A DNA stretch of 64,000 bases from Elusimicrobiota bacterium. GTDB taxonomy: Bacteria; Elusimicrobiota; Elusimicrobia; UBA1565. The translations under genes were made by a program, and so were the position numbers. The stretch covers positions 1 through 64,000 of the forward strand of contig JBAZVI010000001.1 in assembly GCA_041660925.1 (NCBI GenBank). Reading direction: 5' to 3'. Under the pieces are notes generated by a model. The model made no database searches. It was not told the DNA's origin and saw only the letters and a program-made list of their open reading frames with translations. This document shows, piece by piece, positions 15,525-23,892 of the stretch; position 1 is the stretch's first letter; each line of letters starts with the position of its first letter.

Positions 15525-18020
15525 TCAGGACTCCTGAAGCATCTCGGCCTCGGCCTTCGTCCGCTCGCGCATGGCGAGAGCGCCGGAGAAGCACTTCTGC
15601 GCGCAGATCGAGCAGCCGATGCAGCGCGAAGCGTCGGTCACGGGGACCTTCTCCTCGTCGAGCCGGATGGCGAGGTAGGGGCAGCGCGTGCAGTTGCCGC
15701 AGTGCTGGCAGAGCTCGCGGGTCACCGAGGAGATCTTCTTCTTCGCGGTGAGCTCCATGAAGCCCGTCACGGGGCCCGGCAGCGCGCAGCCGACGAGGTC
15801 CTTCATCGACGTCATGCCCCGCGCCTCCATCAGATGGCTGAGGCCCGAGTGCAGGTCGTCGATGACTCCGTAGCCGTGCTTCATGACGATTGTGCAGAAC
15901 TGCACCGTGTTGGCCCCGAGCGCCAGGAAGTTCGCGGCCGCCTTGTAGTCCATCGGCCCGCCGTTGCCGGAGACCGGGACGCCCATCTTCGAGACGCTGG
16001 CGAGCGTGAGGTTGCTGATGGGAGTGACGCCCTCGCCGCTCATGCCGACGACGATGCCCTCTTCCCAGCCCTTCTTCGCGCCCTTGCGGAAGGCGAGGGT
16101 CGGGAAGGTGTTGGCGAGGGTCACGCCGGCCTTCTTGTGCGGGTACTTGGCCAGGACCTTGCGGATGGCGTCCATGATGGGGTAGATCGCCGTGACCGCG
16201 GCGGTGAGCTTGAAGAGCTTCGGGACCTTCGGGTCGGAGACCTCCAGGACCCAGCCGATGATCTTCGCGGTGAGCTCGGCGTCCTGGGAGACGATGTCCC
16301 CCTTGGTGCCGTCGCCGCCCTGCGGGCAGGAGAGCGAGTACTCGATGCACATCGCCCCGCAGCTCTCGAGCTTCTTCGTGTTGCTCTGCCAGCCCGCCCG
16401 GTCGGCTTCGTCGTCGCCGGTCACCGGGCCGCCGGTCGAGACGGCGGTGAGCCGGTCGGGGAACTCGCGCACGAGCTTCCCGACCTCGCGGCGCACGCGG
16501 TCGATGGGGTGTCCCGAGACGTTGTCGCAGTTCGCGTAGGTGTTCTGAGTGAAGGCGAACATGTACTCGCCCGGGATGTGGATGTCGATCCCGTCGAAGG
16601 CGGTCTTCATGACGCCGCCGGCCCAGCCCGCCTCGTAGGCCTTCTTCATCTGCTCATAGCCGTCGGAGGGCGGCGCGGCCGAGAGAAGGAACGGCGAGGG
16701 GAGCTTCCGGCCGAAGAAGTCGGTCTCGAGCGGCACCGGCAGGGCGATGAGGCCGGGCAGATGGACGCGGCTCTTGGTGCGCTTCTCGAACTTCGGCAGC
16801 GGCTTGCCGGTGACGCAGGCGTCGACCTCGAGGGCGGTGTTCTTGCCCGCGGCCGCGGCCTCGACGACGGTGGTCGGGCCGTTCTCGACGTCGCCGGCGA
16901 AGAACACCCGCGGCGTCCCCTTGCGGGCGAAGCTCGGCCGCGCGCCGATGGCGAGGATCACCTTGTCGAAGCCCAGGCGCGTCTGCTCGGAGCCCGGGAC
17001 GTCCTGGACCTCGCGGGGGTGGAACTTCTTCCCCTTGGGCAGGACGACCTTGAGCGTCTTGAGCCCGGCGGCCTTGCCGCCCTTTACGAGCACCGCGGAG
17101 ATGCGCACGCGGCCGCTGAGGTGCACGCCCGCCTCGACGATGCCCTCGAGCTCCTTCTTCGTGAGCGGCATCTCCGAGAGCTTCTCGAGCGCGAACATCT
17201 CGACGTGCTCGGCCCCGTCCTGGACCGCGTTCTCCGCGCAGTCGCAGGCGATGGCGCCGCCGCCGATGACGGCCACCCGCCGTCCCTTCACCGGATGCTT
17301 CTTCCGGTTCCAAAGGTACTCGAGCGCCGCGACCGCGACGCCCTCGCCCGGGATGCCGAGCGTGAAGGGGTGGTCCAGGCCCGTGGTGATGACGACCGCG
17401 TCGTAGGTCTTCAGGAGCTTCTCGGGCTCGGGGACCTTCTTCCCGAGGACGAGGCGGATGTCGCCGAAGGTTTTGCGCGCATACTCGAGGTCGGTCTTCA
17501 GCACGCGCTTGTCGAGGCGGAAGTCGGGGATGAGGTTGACCATGCCGCCCGGCTCCTTCGCGGCGTCCATGATGTCCACCCGGTAGCCGAGCTGGCCGAG
17601 CATCGCCGCCGCGCCGTAGCCGGCGGGCCCGGCGCCGACGACCGCGACCTTGCGGCCGTTCGGCTTCGCCGTGCGGAAAGGCGGCATGACGCCGAGGTCC
17701 TTGGCCTTCTGGACGATGGTCGCCTGGATGGAGGGGATCTCGAGGGGCTTGTCGAAGGTGCGGTGCACGCAGGCCTTCATGCAGAAGCGGTCGGGGCAGA
17801 CCGCGCCGCAGACTCCGCCGAGAGGGTTGCTGCCCATGATGATGCCCGCCGAACGCCGGAAGTCCGAGGGCTCGCCGACCTTGGCCGCCATGATGAAGTC
17901 GCAGGGAGAACAGTGCGCGGGGCAGGCCTCGCGGCAGGGCTTCTCCGAGCAGTACTCGCACTTGTCGAGCTCCTCGCGGAGCTGCGCGTCCGTCATGAAG
18001 CGGGGGCTGTCCTTGGCCAT
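15525..18020 (-). CDS. Dihydropyrimidine-dehydrogenase-like FAD/FMN iron-sulfur reductase (PreT-PreA type fusion)
   Basis: The 831-residue protein has, in order, an N-terminal Cys-rich GltD-type 4Fe-4S region (CEYCSEKPCREACPAHC, CGAVCPDRFCMKAC), an FAD/NAD(P)H module (VAVVGAGPAGYGAA near 128; VAVIGGGAIACDCAE near 250), a dihydroorotate-dehydrogenase-like FMN barrel from about residue 430, and two C-terminal ferredoxin motifs (CQHCGNCTRC, then CIGCSICAQKC). This is the order in eukaryotic DPYD and bacterial PreT plus PreA. In the active-site loop the usual catalytic Cys (ACGQD) is replaced: here the loop reads DIVSQD. Uracil reduction may therefore not be its job. Pairing with ssnA suggests a purine/ureide-pathway reductase analogous to YgfK. 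A good Shine-Dalgarno precedes the ATG. Confidence 0.85.
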   Translation of the reverse strand: MAKDSPRFMTDAQLREELDKCEYCSEKPCREACPAHCSPCDFIMAAKVGEPSDFRRSAGIIMGSNPLGGVCGAVCPDRFCMKACVHRTFDKPLEIPSIQATIVQKAKDLGVMPPFRTAKPNGRKVAVVGAGPAGYGAAAMLGQLGYRVDIMDAAKEPGGMVNLIPDFRLDKRVLKTDLEYARKTFGDIRLVLGKKVPEPEKLLKTYDAVVITTGLDHPFTLGIPGEGVAVAALEYLWNRKKHPVKGRRVAVIGGGAIACDCAENAVQDGAEHVEMFALEKLSEMPLTKKELEGIVEAGVHLSGRVRISAVLVKGGKAAGLKTLKVVLPKGKKFHPREVQDVPGSEQTRLGFDKVILAIGARPSFARKGTPRVFFAGDVENGPTTVVEAAAAGKNTALEVDACVTGKPLPKFEKRTKSRVHLPGLIALPVPLETDFFGRKLPSPFLLSAAPPSDGYEQMKKAYEAGWAGGVMKTAFDGIDIHIPGEYMFAFTQNTYANCDNVSGHPIDRVRREVGKLVREFPDRLTAVSTGGPVTGDDEADRAGWQSNTKKLESCGAMCIEYSLSCPQGGDGTKGDIVSQDAELTAKIIGWVLEVSDPKVPKLFKLTAAVTAIYPIMDAIRKVLAKYPHKKAGVTLANTFPTLAFRKGAKKGWEEGIVVGMSGEGVTPISNLTLASVSKMGVPVSGNGGPMDYKAAANFLALGANTVQFCTIVMKHGYGVIDDLHSGLSHLMEARGMTSMKDLVGCALPGPVTGFMELTAKKKISSVTRELCQHCGNCTRCPYLAIRLDEEKVPVTDASRCIGCSICAQKCFSGALAMRERTKAEAEMLQES

Positions 18021-18060
18021 GGTCTCCCTCTCGTCCGGCGTCTGCGGCGTATGAATCTAC

Positions 18061-18109
18061 ATTATACCGCCCGCGCGCGTCTTGACAAAGGGCGTCATGC
18101 GGTTAAACT
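18061..18109. promoter_or_regulatory. Divergent promoters sharing one -35 element
   Basis: Plus strand: TTGACA (18082-18087), 16-nt spacer, TAAACT (18104-18109), then GTG at 18119. Minus strand: TTGTCA (18088-18083), 16-nt spacer, perfect TATAAT (18066-18061), leading to the reductase gene. The near-palindromic TTGACAA serves both -35 boxes, so only one polymerase could bind at a time. Confidence 0.7.
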
Positions 18110-18118
18110 TAAAGCCTC

Positions 18119-20140
18119 GTGCACTCCGCCTCCCTGCTGCAGGACCTCGCCATCGTGATGGCGGTCGCCGGCGCCGCGATGCTCCTCTGCCATCGCCTGC
18201 GCCAGCCCGTCGCCATCGGCTACATCCTCGCCGGGCTCCTCGTCGGCCCCTACACCCCGCCCTTCGCGCTGGTCAGCGACATGGGAAGCATCCGCACGAT
18301 GGCCGAGCTCGGCATCGCCTTCCTGATGTTCACCCTCGGCCTCGAGTTCAACCTCCCCCGCCTGCGCCGCGTCGGCCCGGCGGCGGCCCTCGCCGCGGCC
18401 GTCGAGGTGCTCTTCATGCTCTGGCTCGGCTACCAGCTCGGCCGCCTCTTCGGCTGGAGCCCGGTGGAGAGCGTCTTCCTCGGCGGCATCGTCGCCATCT
18501 CCAGCACGACGCTGATCGTGAAGATGCTCGGAGACCTGCGCCTGGCCCACGAGGAGTTCTCCCAGCTCGTCTTCGGCGTGCTCATCCTCGAGGACGTCGC
18601 GGCCGTCCTGCTCCTCTCCATCGTCTCGGGGTTGAGCTCGAGCGCCGGCGCCGACGCCCTCGAGGCGGCGCGCGCGCTCGCCAAGACCGGGCTCTTCGTC
18701 GTGCTCTACATCGTGCTCGGCCTCTCGACGATCCCGCGCCTGCTCGCCTGGGTCGCGGCCTTCAAGACCCGCGAGGTGCTCGGCATCGTCTCCCTCGGCC
18801 TCTGCCTCCTGGGCGCCCTGCTCGGAGCGAAGGTCGTCGGCTCGCCCGCCCTCGGGGCCTTCCTCACCGGCGCCATCGTCGCCGCCTCCGCGGAGCATCC
18901 CCAGATCGAATCCTGGATCCTGCCGGTGCGCGACATGTTCAGCGCGCTCTTCTTCGTCTCGGCGGGGATGCTCATGCGCCCCGACATGCTCTGGGACTTC
19001 CGCTGGGCCATCCTCGCCTTCACGCTCGCCGTCCTCGCCGGCAAGACGCTCGGCGGGGCGGCCGGCGCGCTCGCCTCGGGCCGGGGACTGAAGACCTCGC
19101 TCAAGGTCGGCGCCGGCCTCGCGCAGATCGGCGAGTTCTCCTTCGTCATCGCCGGGGTGGGCGCCACCTCGCGCCTGGCCGGCGACTCGCTCTACGCGGT
19201 GGCGACCTCGGTCTCCCTCTTGACCGCGCTCGCCGCCCCGCGCCTTCTGCGCGGCGTCGACCCCGCGGTCGACCGCGCGCTCGCCCTCCTGCCCGCGCCG
19301 GCGCGGGGCCTCATCAAGCGCCACGAGGAGTGGGCGGGCAAGGCGCACGGCCGCAAGCTCCCCCCCGAGACCGCCATCCTCTCGCGCTACCTCATCCGTC
19401 TCGTGATCTACATCGTCCTCTCGGTCGGCATCGTGCTCGGCACCCAGAGCTTCGCGGGCCTCGCCGCGGCCGCGGCCCCGGGCAGCGCGGGCGTGCTGTG
19501 GGCGCTCTGGACGGCCGCGGCGCTGGGTTCGCTCCCCTTCTGGGCCTGCGTCTCGAAGTACGGCGGCCACCTCGTGCTCCTGCTCGTCACCAGCGGCCTG
19601 GCGGCGCGCGAGTCCTCCCAGCTCCTGCGCTACCTCGACATCCACCGCTTCTACAACGCGCTCGGAGCGCTCATCGTCCTCGCCCTCGGACTCGGCTTCC
19701 TCGTCTTCGAGGCCTCCTCGCTCGCGCGGGTCTGGCCGGTCTGGGCGACCGCGGGGCTCCTCATCCTGGCCGGCACGCTCGAGCGCCGCCGCGTCGCGGC
19801 CCTGCAGGAGCGCGCCGAGCGGCTCCTCGACGAAGTCATCGGCCTGGCGACCAGCGAGCCCACCCGCCAGGCCCTGCGCCAGTCGAAGGAGGAGCAGCCC
19901 TTCTTCTTCGGCATGACGGAGCCCGTCATGATCATCGAGGGCGTCGCGGCGGTCGGCAAGCCCATCGCGGCGCTCGACGTGCGCCGCCGCAGCGGCGCCA
20001 GCATCATCGCCATCTACCGGGAGGGCAAGCACATCGCCAACCCCTCCCCCACCCAGGAGCTCAAGGCCGACGACGTCGTCGTCCTCTTCGGAGAGCCCGA
20101 CGAGCGCCAGAAGGCGCTCTCCATCCTCCTCCAGAGCTGA
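18119..20140 (+). CDS. CPA2 family cation:proton antiporter with C-terminal TrkA-C domain
   Basis: The 673-residue protein has a KefB/KefC-like exchanger domain of about 12 helices (residues 1-390; GYILAGLLVGP, FTLGLEFNLPRLRR, ISSTTLIVKMLGD, GVLILEDVAAV), a second block of membrane helices (about 420-560), and a C-terminal RCK/TrkA-C domain (about 590-673, ending VVVLFGEPDERQKAL). There is no full Rossmann RCK-N domain. It probably exchanges K+ or Na+ for protons under ligand control. Translation starts at GTG, 9 nt after the -10, with no Shine-Dalgarno, consistent with a leaderless mRNA. Confidence 0.87.
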   Translation: MHSASLLQDLAIVMAVAGAAMLLCHRLRQPVAIGYILAGLLVGPYTPPFALVSDMGSIRTMAELGIAFLMFTLGLEFNLPRLRRVGPAAALAAAVEVLFMLWLGYQLGRLFGWSPVESVFLGGIVAISSTTLIVKMLGDLRLAHEEFSQLVFGVLILEDVAAVLLLSIVSGLSSSAGADALEAARALAKTGLFVVLYIVLGLSTIPRLLAWVAAFKTREVLGIVSLGLCLLGALLGAKVVGSPALGAFLTGAIVAASAEHPQIESWILPVRDMFSALFFVSAGMLMRPDMLWDFRWAILAFTLAVLAGKTLGGAAGALASGRGLKTSLKVGAGLAQIGEFSFVIAGVGATSRLAGDSLYAVATSVSLLTALAAPRLLRGVDPAVDRALALLPAPARGLIKRHEEWAGKAHGRKLPPETAILSRYLIRLVIYIVLSVGIVLGTQSFAGLAAAAAPGSAGVLWALWTAAALGSLPFWACVSKYGGHLVLLLVTSGLAARESSQLLRYLDIHRFYNALGALIVLALGLGFLVFEASSLARVWPVWATAGLLILAGTLERRRVAALQERAERLLDEVIGLATSEPTRQALRQSKEEQPFFFGMTEPVMIIEGVAAVGKPIAALDVRRRSGASIIAIYREGKHIANPSPTQELKADDVVVLFGEPDERQKALSILLQS

Positions 20141-20175
20141 CCCCCTCCGCGCCCCCTCGCCGGCGTCATTTCACC

Positions 20176-20195
20176 GGCGTCAGGCATCGCAACTT
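20176..20195. repeat. Left terminal inverted repeat of the RAYT element
   Basis: This 20-bp sequence matches the reverse complement of 21134-21153 at 19 of 20 positions. The pair brackets the REP-associated tyrosine transposase gene. Confidence 0.7.
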
Positions 20196-20231
20196 ATGGA
20201 ACTTTTCGCCGCCCTCAGCCGTAATCCCGGT

Positions 20232-21074
20232 ATGCCCCGAAAACCGAGACTGAGCCTCCCCGGAACGATCCATCACCTGACCTCCCGCGGCAACAACCGG
20301 CAGGAGATCTATTTCCAGCCGGAGGATTGCCGGGACTTCATGGCGGAACTCGCCGAGACGAAGCGGCGTCTGCCCTTCGAGCTATTCGCGTATTGCCTCA
20401 TGCCCAACCATTTTCACCTGCTCGTGCGCGTCATCCAAGCGACGACTTCGAAGTTCATGCAGCGCCTGAAATCCGTCTACACGCATATCATCAACCGGAG
20501 ACACGGCCGGAACGGGCATCTTTTTCAAGGCCGCTTCAACTCCGTCCATTGCGACAAGGATTCGCAGTTTCTCGAGCTTCTGCGCTACATCCACCTGAAC
20601 CCCGTACGCGCGGAGCTCGTCTCGAGTCCTGATGAGTGGGAGTGGTCCGGGCATCTGGAGTACCTCGGGCGCTCCTCGGTCCACCTGCTGGACACGGACT
20701 TCCCTCTCGCGATGTTCCACTCGGACCGCGCACACGCCCAAGAGGCCTACCGCAGCTTCGTCGACGCATACGCCCCCGTTCCTTCACATTCCCCCCTCGT
20801 CATCCCTCCGCCTCCGGAGAACAGCCGACCTCTGCAGACCGTGCGAGCGGAACCTCTCCCCGAATTGGAATCCATCGCGCAGGTGTGCATCTATGAGACG
20901 GGGATATCCATGGACGAACTGCGCGGAAAGACACGCCGGCGTGCCGTCACCGTCGTCAGGAACGCCTTCATCCGGCGCGCTCTGCAGATCGGGGCCGCCA
21001 GGAGTTCATTAGCCCGGTTCCTGAGCGTATCGCCGTCGGCGATCTATAACGCCGCGCCCCCCCGCACGCCATAG
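20232..21074 (+). CDS. REP-associated tyrosine transposase (Y1/IS200-like)
   Basis: The 280-residue protein has the Y1_Tnp HUH nuclease fold: IHHLTSRGNNRQEIYF at the N-terminus, CLMPNHFHLLV (the HUH metal site, H-F-H), a region with candidate catalytic Tyr residues, GHLFQGRFNS, and LLRYIHLNPVRA. The C-terminal part (about 200-280) has a DnaA-like helix-turn-helix seen in the larger RAYT proteins. RAYTs cut single-stranded DNA at REP/BIME hairpins. The ATG at 20232 begins MPRKPRL, the family norm. Codon use is less GC-skewed than in the neighbours. It lies between 20-bp inverted repeats and looks intact. Confidence 0.88.
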   Translation: MPRKPRLSLPGTIHHLTSRGNNRQEIYFQPEDCRDFMAELAETKRRLPFELFAYCLMPNHFHLLVRVIQATTSKFMQRLKSVYTHIINRRHGRNGHLFQGRFNSVHCDKDSQFLELLRYIHLNPVRAELVSSPDEWEWSGHLEYLGRSSVHLLDTDFPLAMFHSDRAHAQEAYRSFVDAYAPVPSHSPLVIPPPPENSRPLQTVRAEPLPELESIAQVCIYETGISMDELRGKTRRRAVTVVRNAFIRRALQIGAARSSLARFLSVSPSAIYNAAPPRTP

Positions 21075-21133
21075 CGCACCACCCGAACAAGTTGCAAAAG
21101 TTCACGTCTGACCCCGCCCCGGATAAGTTGCGA

Positions 21134-21153
21134 AAGTTGCGGTGCCTGACGCC
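21134..21153. repeat. Right terminal inverted repeat of the RAYT element
   Basis: This is the inverted copy (19/20) of 20176-20195. Two further AAGTTGC-type half-repeats lie just upstream (from about 21089), as expected of REP-like ends. Confidence 0.7.
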
Positions 21154-21226
21154 GCGATATGACGCCGCGATATGGGACGCTGCGATATGGACGCCGCTGT
21201 ATAGGATTCCGCCATATAGGCCCTTT
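21148..21226. repeat. Degenerate 13-15-bp tandem repeat ending in GATAT
   Basis: Two exact copies of a 13-mer (GACGCCGCGATAT) are followed by three decaying copies (GACGCTGCGATAT, GACGCCGCTGTAT, GATTCCGCCATAT). The array begins inside the right RAYT repeat and ends about 65 nt before the subtilase gene. Confidence 0.7.
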
Positions 21227-21289
21227 GGCCTAGGACGGACTGGGGCGCTCGCTCCTGGGTTCATTTCGCCGTACGGCTACCCTTATAGT

Positions 21290-22561
21290 ATGAGCGCGCG
21301 ATCGTCGGTGCTGCTCGCGGCCGTCGGACTCCTCCCCGCCGCCTCCTTCGCGGCGGGACTCTCCGCCCGGCCCGAACCGGCTTCCGCGCTCGAGTCTTTG
21401 AGGATGGTCGCCGTCGCCCCCGGCGCGGCGGTCGCCGACATCGTCGGCCGCGCCCTGCAGGGACCCGACGAGGCCCGCATCGAGAAGGTCTGCGCCTCGC
21501 CGCTGCCGGTGCTGGTGCTCGACAACTTCGCCGCGGGCACCGACGCCGTCTCCCCCTACATGGACGTCGACGGCGACGGCAAGCCCGACGCCGGGCACGG
21601 GGAGGTCGTCAGCGCCATCTACAAGGCGAGCGGGAAGAAGACGCGCCCGCTCAACATGGGCGGGGACGGAAGCATCGAACACCTCGTCGCGCTCCTCGGC
21701 CCGGTCGCCGCGCGGCTCGAGAAGGGCTCCCTCGCCCTCTCGGCGATCAACGTCTCCCAGTGCGTCGACGTCCCGCTCAGCGACGTCCAGAAGGACCTCG
21801 GCCTCCCCTACGGCTCGGAGCAGTTCCTCGCGCACCGCGCGGAGGTCGACGCCGCCATCGCGAAGCTCATGAACGAGAAGGGCAGCCCCCACTACGGGAA
21901 GCTCTCGCGCATCGCCGCCCGCATCGCGAAGAAGGGCGTCCCCATCTACCTCGCCGCGGGCAACCAGGGGCCGGGCAAGGTCAACCTCCTCGGCTTCCTC
22001 CCCGGCACGGTCTCGGTGGGCTCCATCGGCCGCGACGGCCGCAAGGCCGCCTCCTCGGCCGACAACGGTCTGACGAGCGTCTGGCGGCCCGGCGAGTACG
22101 CCTTCCGCCGCACGGCCGACGGGAATGTGGACGTGAACGGCGACGGCCTCGGCGACTTCGACGCGAAACTCATGAGCAAGGGCCCCCCGCTGGCCGCCGC
22201 CTACGCCGGGAAGCCGATGACCGAGGTCCTGCGCACGCCCACCAAGGACCCGGAGCTCGACATCATCCGCCGCGACACGCCCGGCGGCGTCGAGCGCCTG
22301 ACGAGCGAGCTCCAGGACGGGCTCTACCGGGTCGACGACCTGATCGCTTTCTTCCGCATAGACGGCGCCCGCGCGGAGTCCCTGCGCCGGCACGGCCCCT
22401 ACCTCGACAAGAGCATGCGCTTCCACTTCACGGCGAGCGCGGCCGGCACCGTCGTCTTCGACCCCGCCGGCGACGGCTCCCCCGGGCAGGTCCTCCTCAT
22501 GGCCGGAACCTCCTTCGCCGCCCCCGCGTTGTGCCTGAAGTCGGGCTCTCCGAAACCCTGA
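21290..22561 (+). CDS. Exported S8 (subtilisin-like) serine peptidase
   Basis: The 423-residue protein has a signal peptide (about 1-22) and the catalytic elements of a subtilase: Asp in VLVLDNF (D78), His in AGHGEVVS (H103), the oxyanion Asn in LAAGNQGPG (N225) and Ser in GTSFAAPAL (S408). Two Asp-rich loops, DVDGDGKPD and DVNGDGLGD, resemble Ca2+-binding repeats. The chain ends only about 15 residues after the catalytic Ser, shorter than usual, so the C-terminal helix may be truncated. The ATG at 21290 directly follows a TATAGT, so transcription may start inside the annotated frame and the true start may be slightly downstream. Substrate unknown. Confidence 0.78.
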   Translation: MSARSSVLLAAVGLLPAASFAAGLSARPEPASALESLRMVAVAPGAAVADIVGRALQGPDEARIEKVCASPLPVLVLDNFAAGTDAVSPYMDVDGDGKPDAGHGEVVSAIYKASGKKTRPLNMGGDGSIEHLVALLGPVAARLEKGSLALSAINVSQCVDVPLSDVQKDLGLPYGSEQFLAHRAEVDAAIAKLMNEKGSPHYGKLSRIAARIAKKGVPIYLAAGNQGPGKVNLLGFLPGTVSVGSIGRDGRKAASSADNGLTSVWRPGEYAFRRTADGNVDVNGDGLGDFDAKLMSKGPPLAAAYAGKPMTEVLRTPTKDPELDIIRRDTPGGVERLTSELQDGLYRVDDLIAFFRIDGARAESLRRHGPYLDKSMRFHFTASAAGTVVFDPAGDGSPGQVLLMAGTSFAAPALCLKSGSPKP

Positions 22562-22569
22562 CCTCGTGC

Positions 22570-22575
22570 TACAAT
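22570..22575 (+). promoter_or_regulatory. Extended -10 (TGCTACAAT) before a small exported-protein gene
   Basis: TACAAT with an upstream TG dinucleotide lies just after the subtilase stop and about 38 nt before the small gene. No clear -35 is present. Confidence 0.45.
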
Positions 22576-22613
22576 CTGGCTGTCCGCCCGGAAGCGGACG
22601 CGAGGCAATGCCC

Positions 22614-22796
22614 ATGAACATCCGTCCCTTCACCGCCGCGGCCGCCGCTGCGACGACCGCCGGCCTCACGGTCTGCACGCTCAAGGACATCGTGAAGGAC
22701 CAGTGCGTGTACTCCTGCCCCGACGGCCGCACGATCACCAAGCCCGTCGCCGAGCCGCCCGCGCTCGCCTGCCCGCAGGTCCTCATCCCGTTCTAG
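22614..22796 (+). CDS. Small exported Cys-containing protein of unknown function
   Basis: The 60-residue product has an Ala/Thr-rich hydrophobic N-terminus (about 5-20) reaching a Cys in LTVC, which might be a weak lipobox, then three more Cys residues (QCVYSC, ALAC). A GAGG Shine-Dalgarno lies 8 nt before the second of two in-frame ATGs, which I use as the start. It has its own extended -10 promoter and a very strong terminator, which supports it being a real gene. No family recognised. Confidence 0.5.
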   Translation: MNIRPFTAAAAAATTAGLTVCTLKDIVKDQCVYSCPDGRTITKPVAEPPALACPQVLIPF

Positions 22797-22801
22797 ACAC
22801 C

Positions 22802-22850
22802 CACAAAAGGAACGCCCCCCGGCTCGTCGCCGGGGGGCGTTCCTTTTGTG
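22802..22850. terminator. Very strong bidirectional terminator
   Basis: Perfect 22-bp arms around a TCGTC loop: the outer 8 bp are CACAAAAG / CTTTTGTG and the inner part is G/C-rich. It lies between the small exported-protein gene (plus) and ygeW (minus). The A/T outer arm supplies U tracts in both directions. Confidence 0.9.
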
Positions 22851-22861
22851 CCGTATCTACT

Positions 22862-23875
22862 TCAGGGGCGTCCACCCATGGTCAACGACTGGATGGCCTT
22901 CACGGTGTGGAGGCGGTTCTCCGCCTGGTCGAACACGATGCTCTGCGGGCCGTCGATGACGGCGTCCTCGACCTCCGCGCCGCGGTCGGCCGGGAGCGGA
23001 TGCATGTAGACGGCGTCCTTCTTGCCGAGCTTCATGCGCTTCTCGGTGCAGACCCACTTCTTGTACTTGTTGAGGATGTCCATGCCGACGCGCTTCTTGT
23101 CCTCTTCCGGCACGCCCTGGTCGGCCAGGTACTGGTGGCAGCCCCAGGACTTCGGATAGAGCACGGTCGCGCCCTTGAAGGCCTCGTCCATGTCGTGGGT
23201 GATGCTGAACTTGGAGCCCGACTCCTTGGCGAACTTCTTCGCCGCCTCGACGGTGCGCGGCATGAGGTTGAACTCCTTGGGGTGGGCGAGCACGACGTCC
23301 ATGCCGAAGCGCGGCATGAGCGTGATGAGGCCCTGCGGCACCGACAGCGGCCGCGCGTAGGCGGGCGCGTAGGTCCAGGAGATGACGAACTTCATGCCCT
23401 TGAGGTTGCTGCCGAACTTCTCGCGCACGGTCATGAGGTCGGCGATGGACTGGCAGGGATGGTCCACGTCGCACTGGAGGTTGATGATCGGGATGGTCGC
23501 GTGCTCCGCCACCTCGCGGATGTACTTGTTGCCGACGCCGTAGAAGCAGTTGCGGATGGCGATGCCGTGCCCGTAGCGGGAGAGCACCTTGCCGGTGTCC
23601 TTGGGGGTCTCGCCGTGGGAGATCTGCATCTTGTCCGGAGTCAGGTCGTGCGCGTGGCCGCCGAGCTGCGTCATGCCGGCCTCGGTCGAGTTGCGGGTGC
23701 GGGTGGACTGTTCGAAGAACATCATGAACAGCGTCTTGTCCTGGAGCAGGCGGTGCGGCTCGCCGAGCGCGAAGCGCTGCTTCAGGTTCCAGGAGGTGTG
23801 GAGGACGGTCTCCAGCTCCTCCTTGCTCCAGTCCACGGTCTCGATCCAGTCCTTCCCTCTCAGCATGCTCTGCAT
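22862..23875 (-). CDS. ygeW: YgeW-type knotted carbamoyltransferase
   Basis: The 337-residue protein belongs to the ornithine/aspartate carbamoyltransferase superfamily. It has the carbamoyl-phosphate motif STRTR in FEQSTRTRNS (about 55-63), NLQCDVDHPCQSIADL, and the YgeW-specific WTYAPAYARPLSVPQGLI and FGMDVVLAHP. The conserved HCLP motif appears as HPLP. YgeW orthologues sit in the selenium-linked ygeWXY-hyuA-ygfK-ssnA cluster; their physiological acceptor is unresolved, with ring-opened purine or diaminopropionate derivatives proposed. A GGAGG Shine-Dalgarno supports the start. It lies 17 nt after ygeY, in one operon. It is shorter than E. coli YgeW (about 396 aa), mainly at the termini. 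Confidence 0.88.
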   Translation of the reverse strand: MQSMLRGKDWIETVDWSKEELETVLHTSWNLKQRFALGEPHRLLQDKTLFMMFFEQSTRTRNSTEAGMTQLGGHAHDLTPDKMQISHGETPKDTGKVLSRYGHGIAIRNCFYGVGNKYIREVAEHATIPIINLQCDVDHPCQSIADLMTVREKFGSNLKGMKFVISWTYAPAYARPLSVPQGLITLMPRFGMDVVLAHPKEFNLMPRTVEAAKKFAKESGSKFSITHDMDEAFKGATVLYPKSWGCHQYLADQGVPEEDKKRVGMDILNKYKKWVCTEKRMKLGKKDAVYMHPLPADRGAEVEDAVIDGPQSIVFDQAENRLHTVKAIQSLTMGGRP

Positions 23876-23892
23876 GTTCTCGGCCTCCGGTT

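Noticed and set aside
14018..15751. 577-codon open frame on the plus strand opposite ssnA
   Set aside because: It is an antisense shadow of a clear SsnA gene. The product is Val/Leu/Asp/Glu/Arg-rich with no domain, and GC-rich codon bias keeps antisense frames open.
15702..18158. 818-codon open frame opposite the DPD-like reductase
   Set aside because: It covers a well-supported iron-sulfur flavoprotein on the other strand and its translation has only low-complexity Arg/Val/Glu/Leu sequence.
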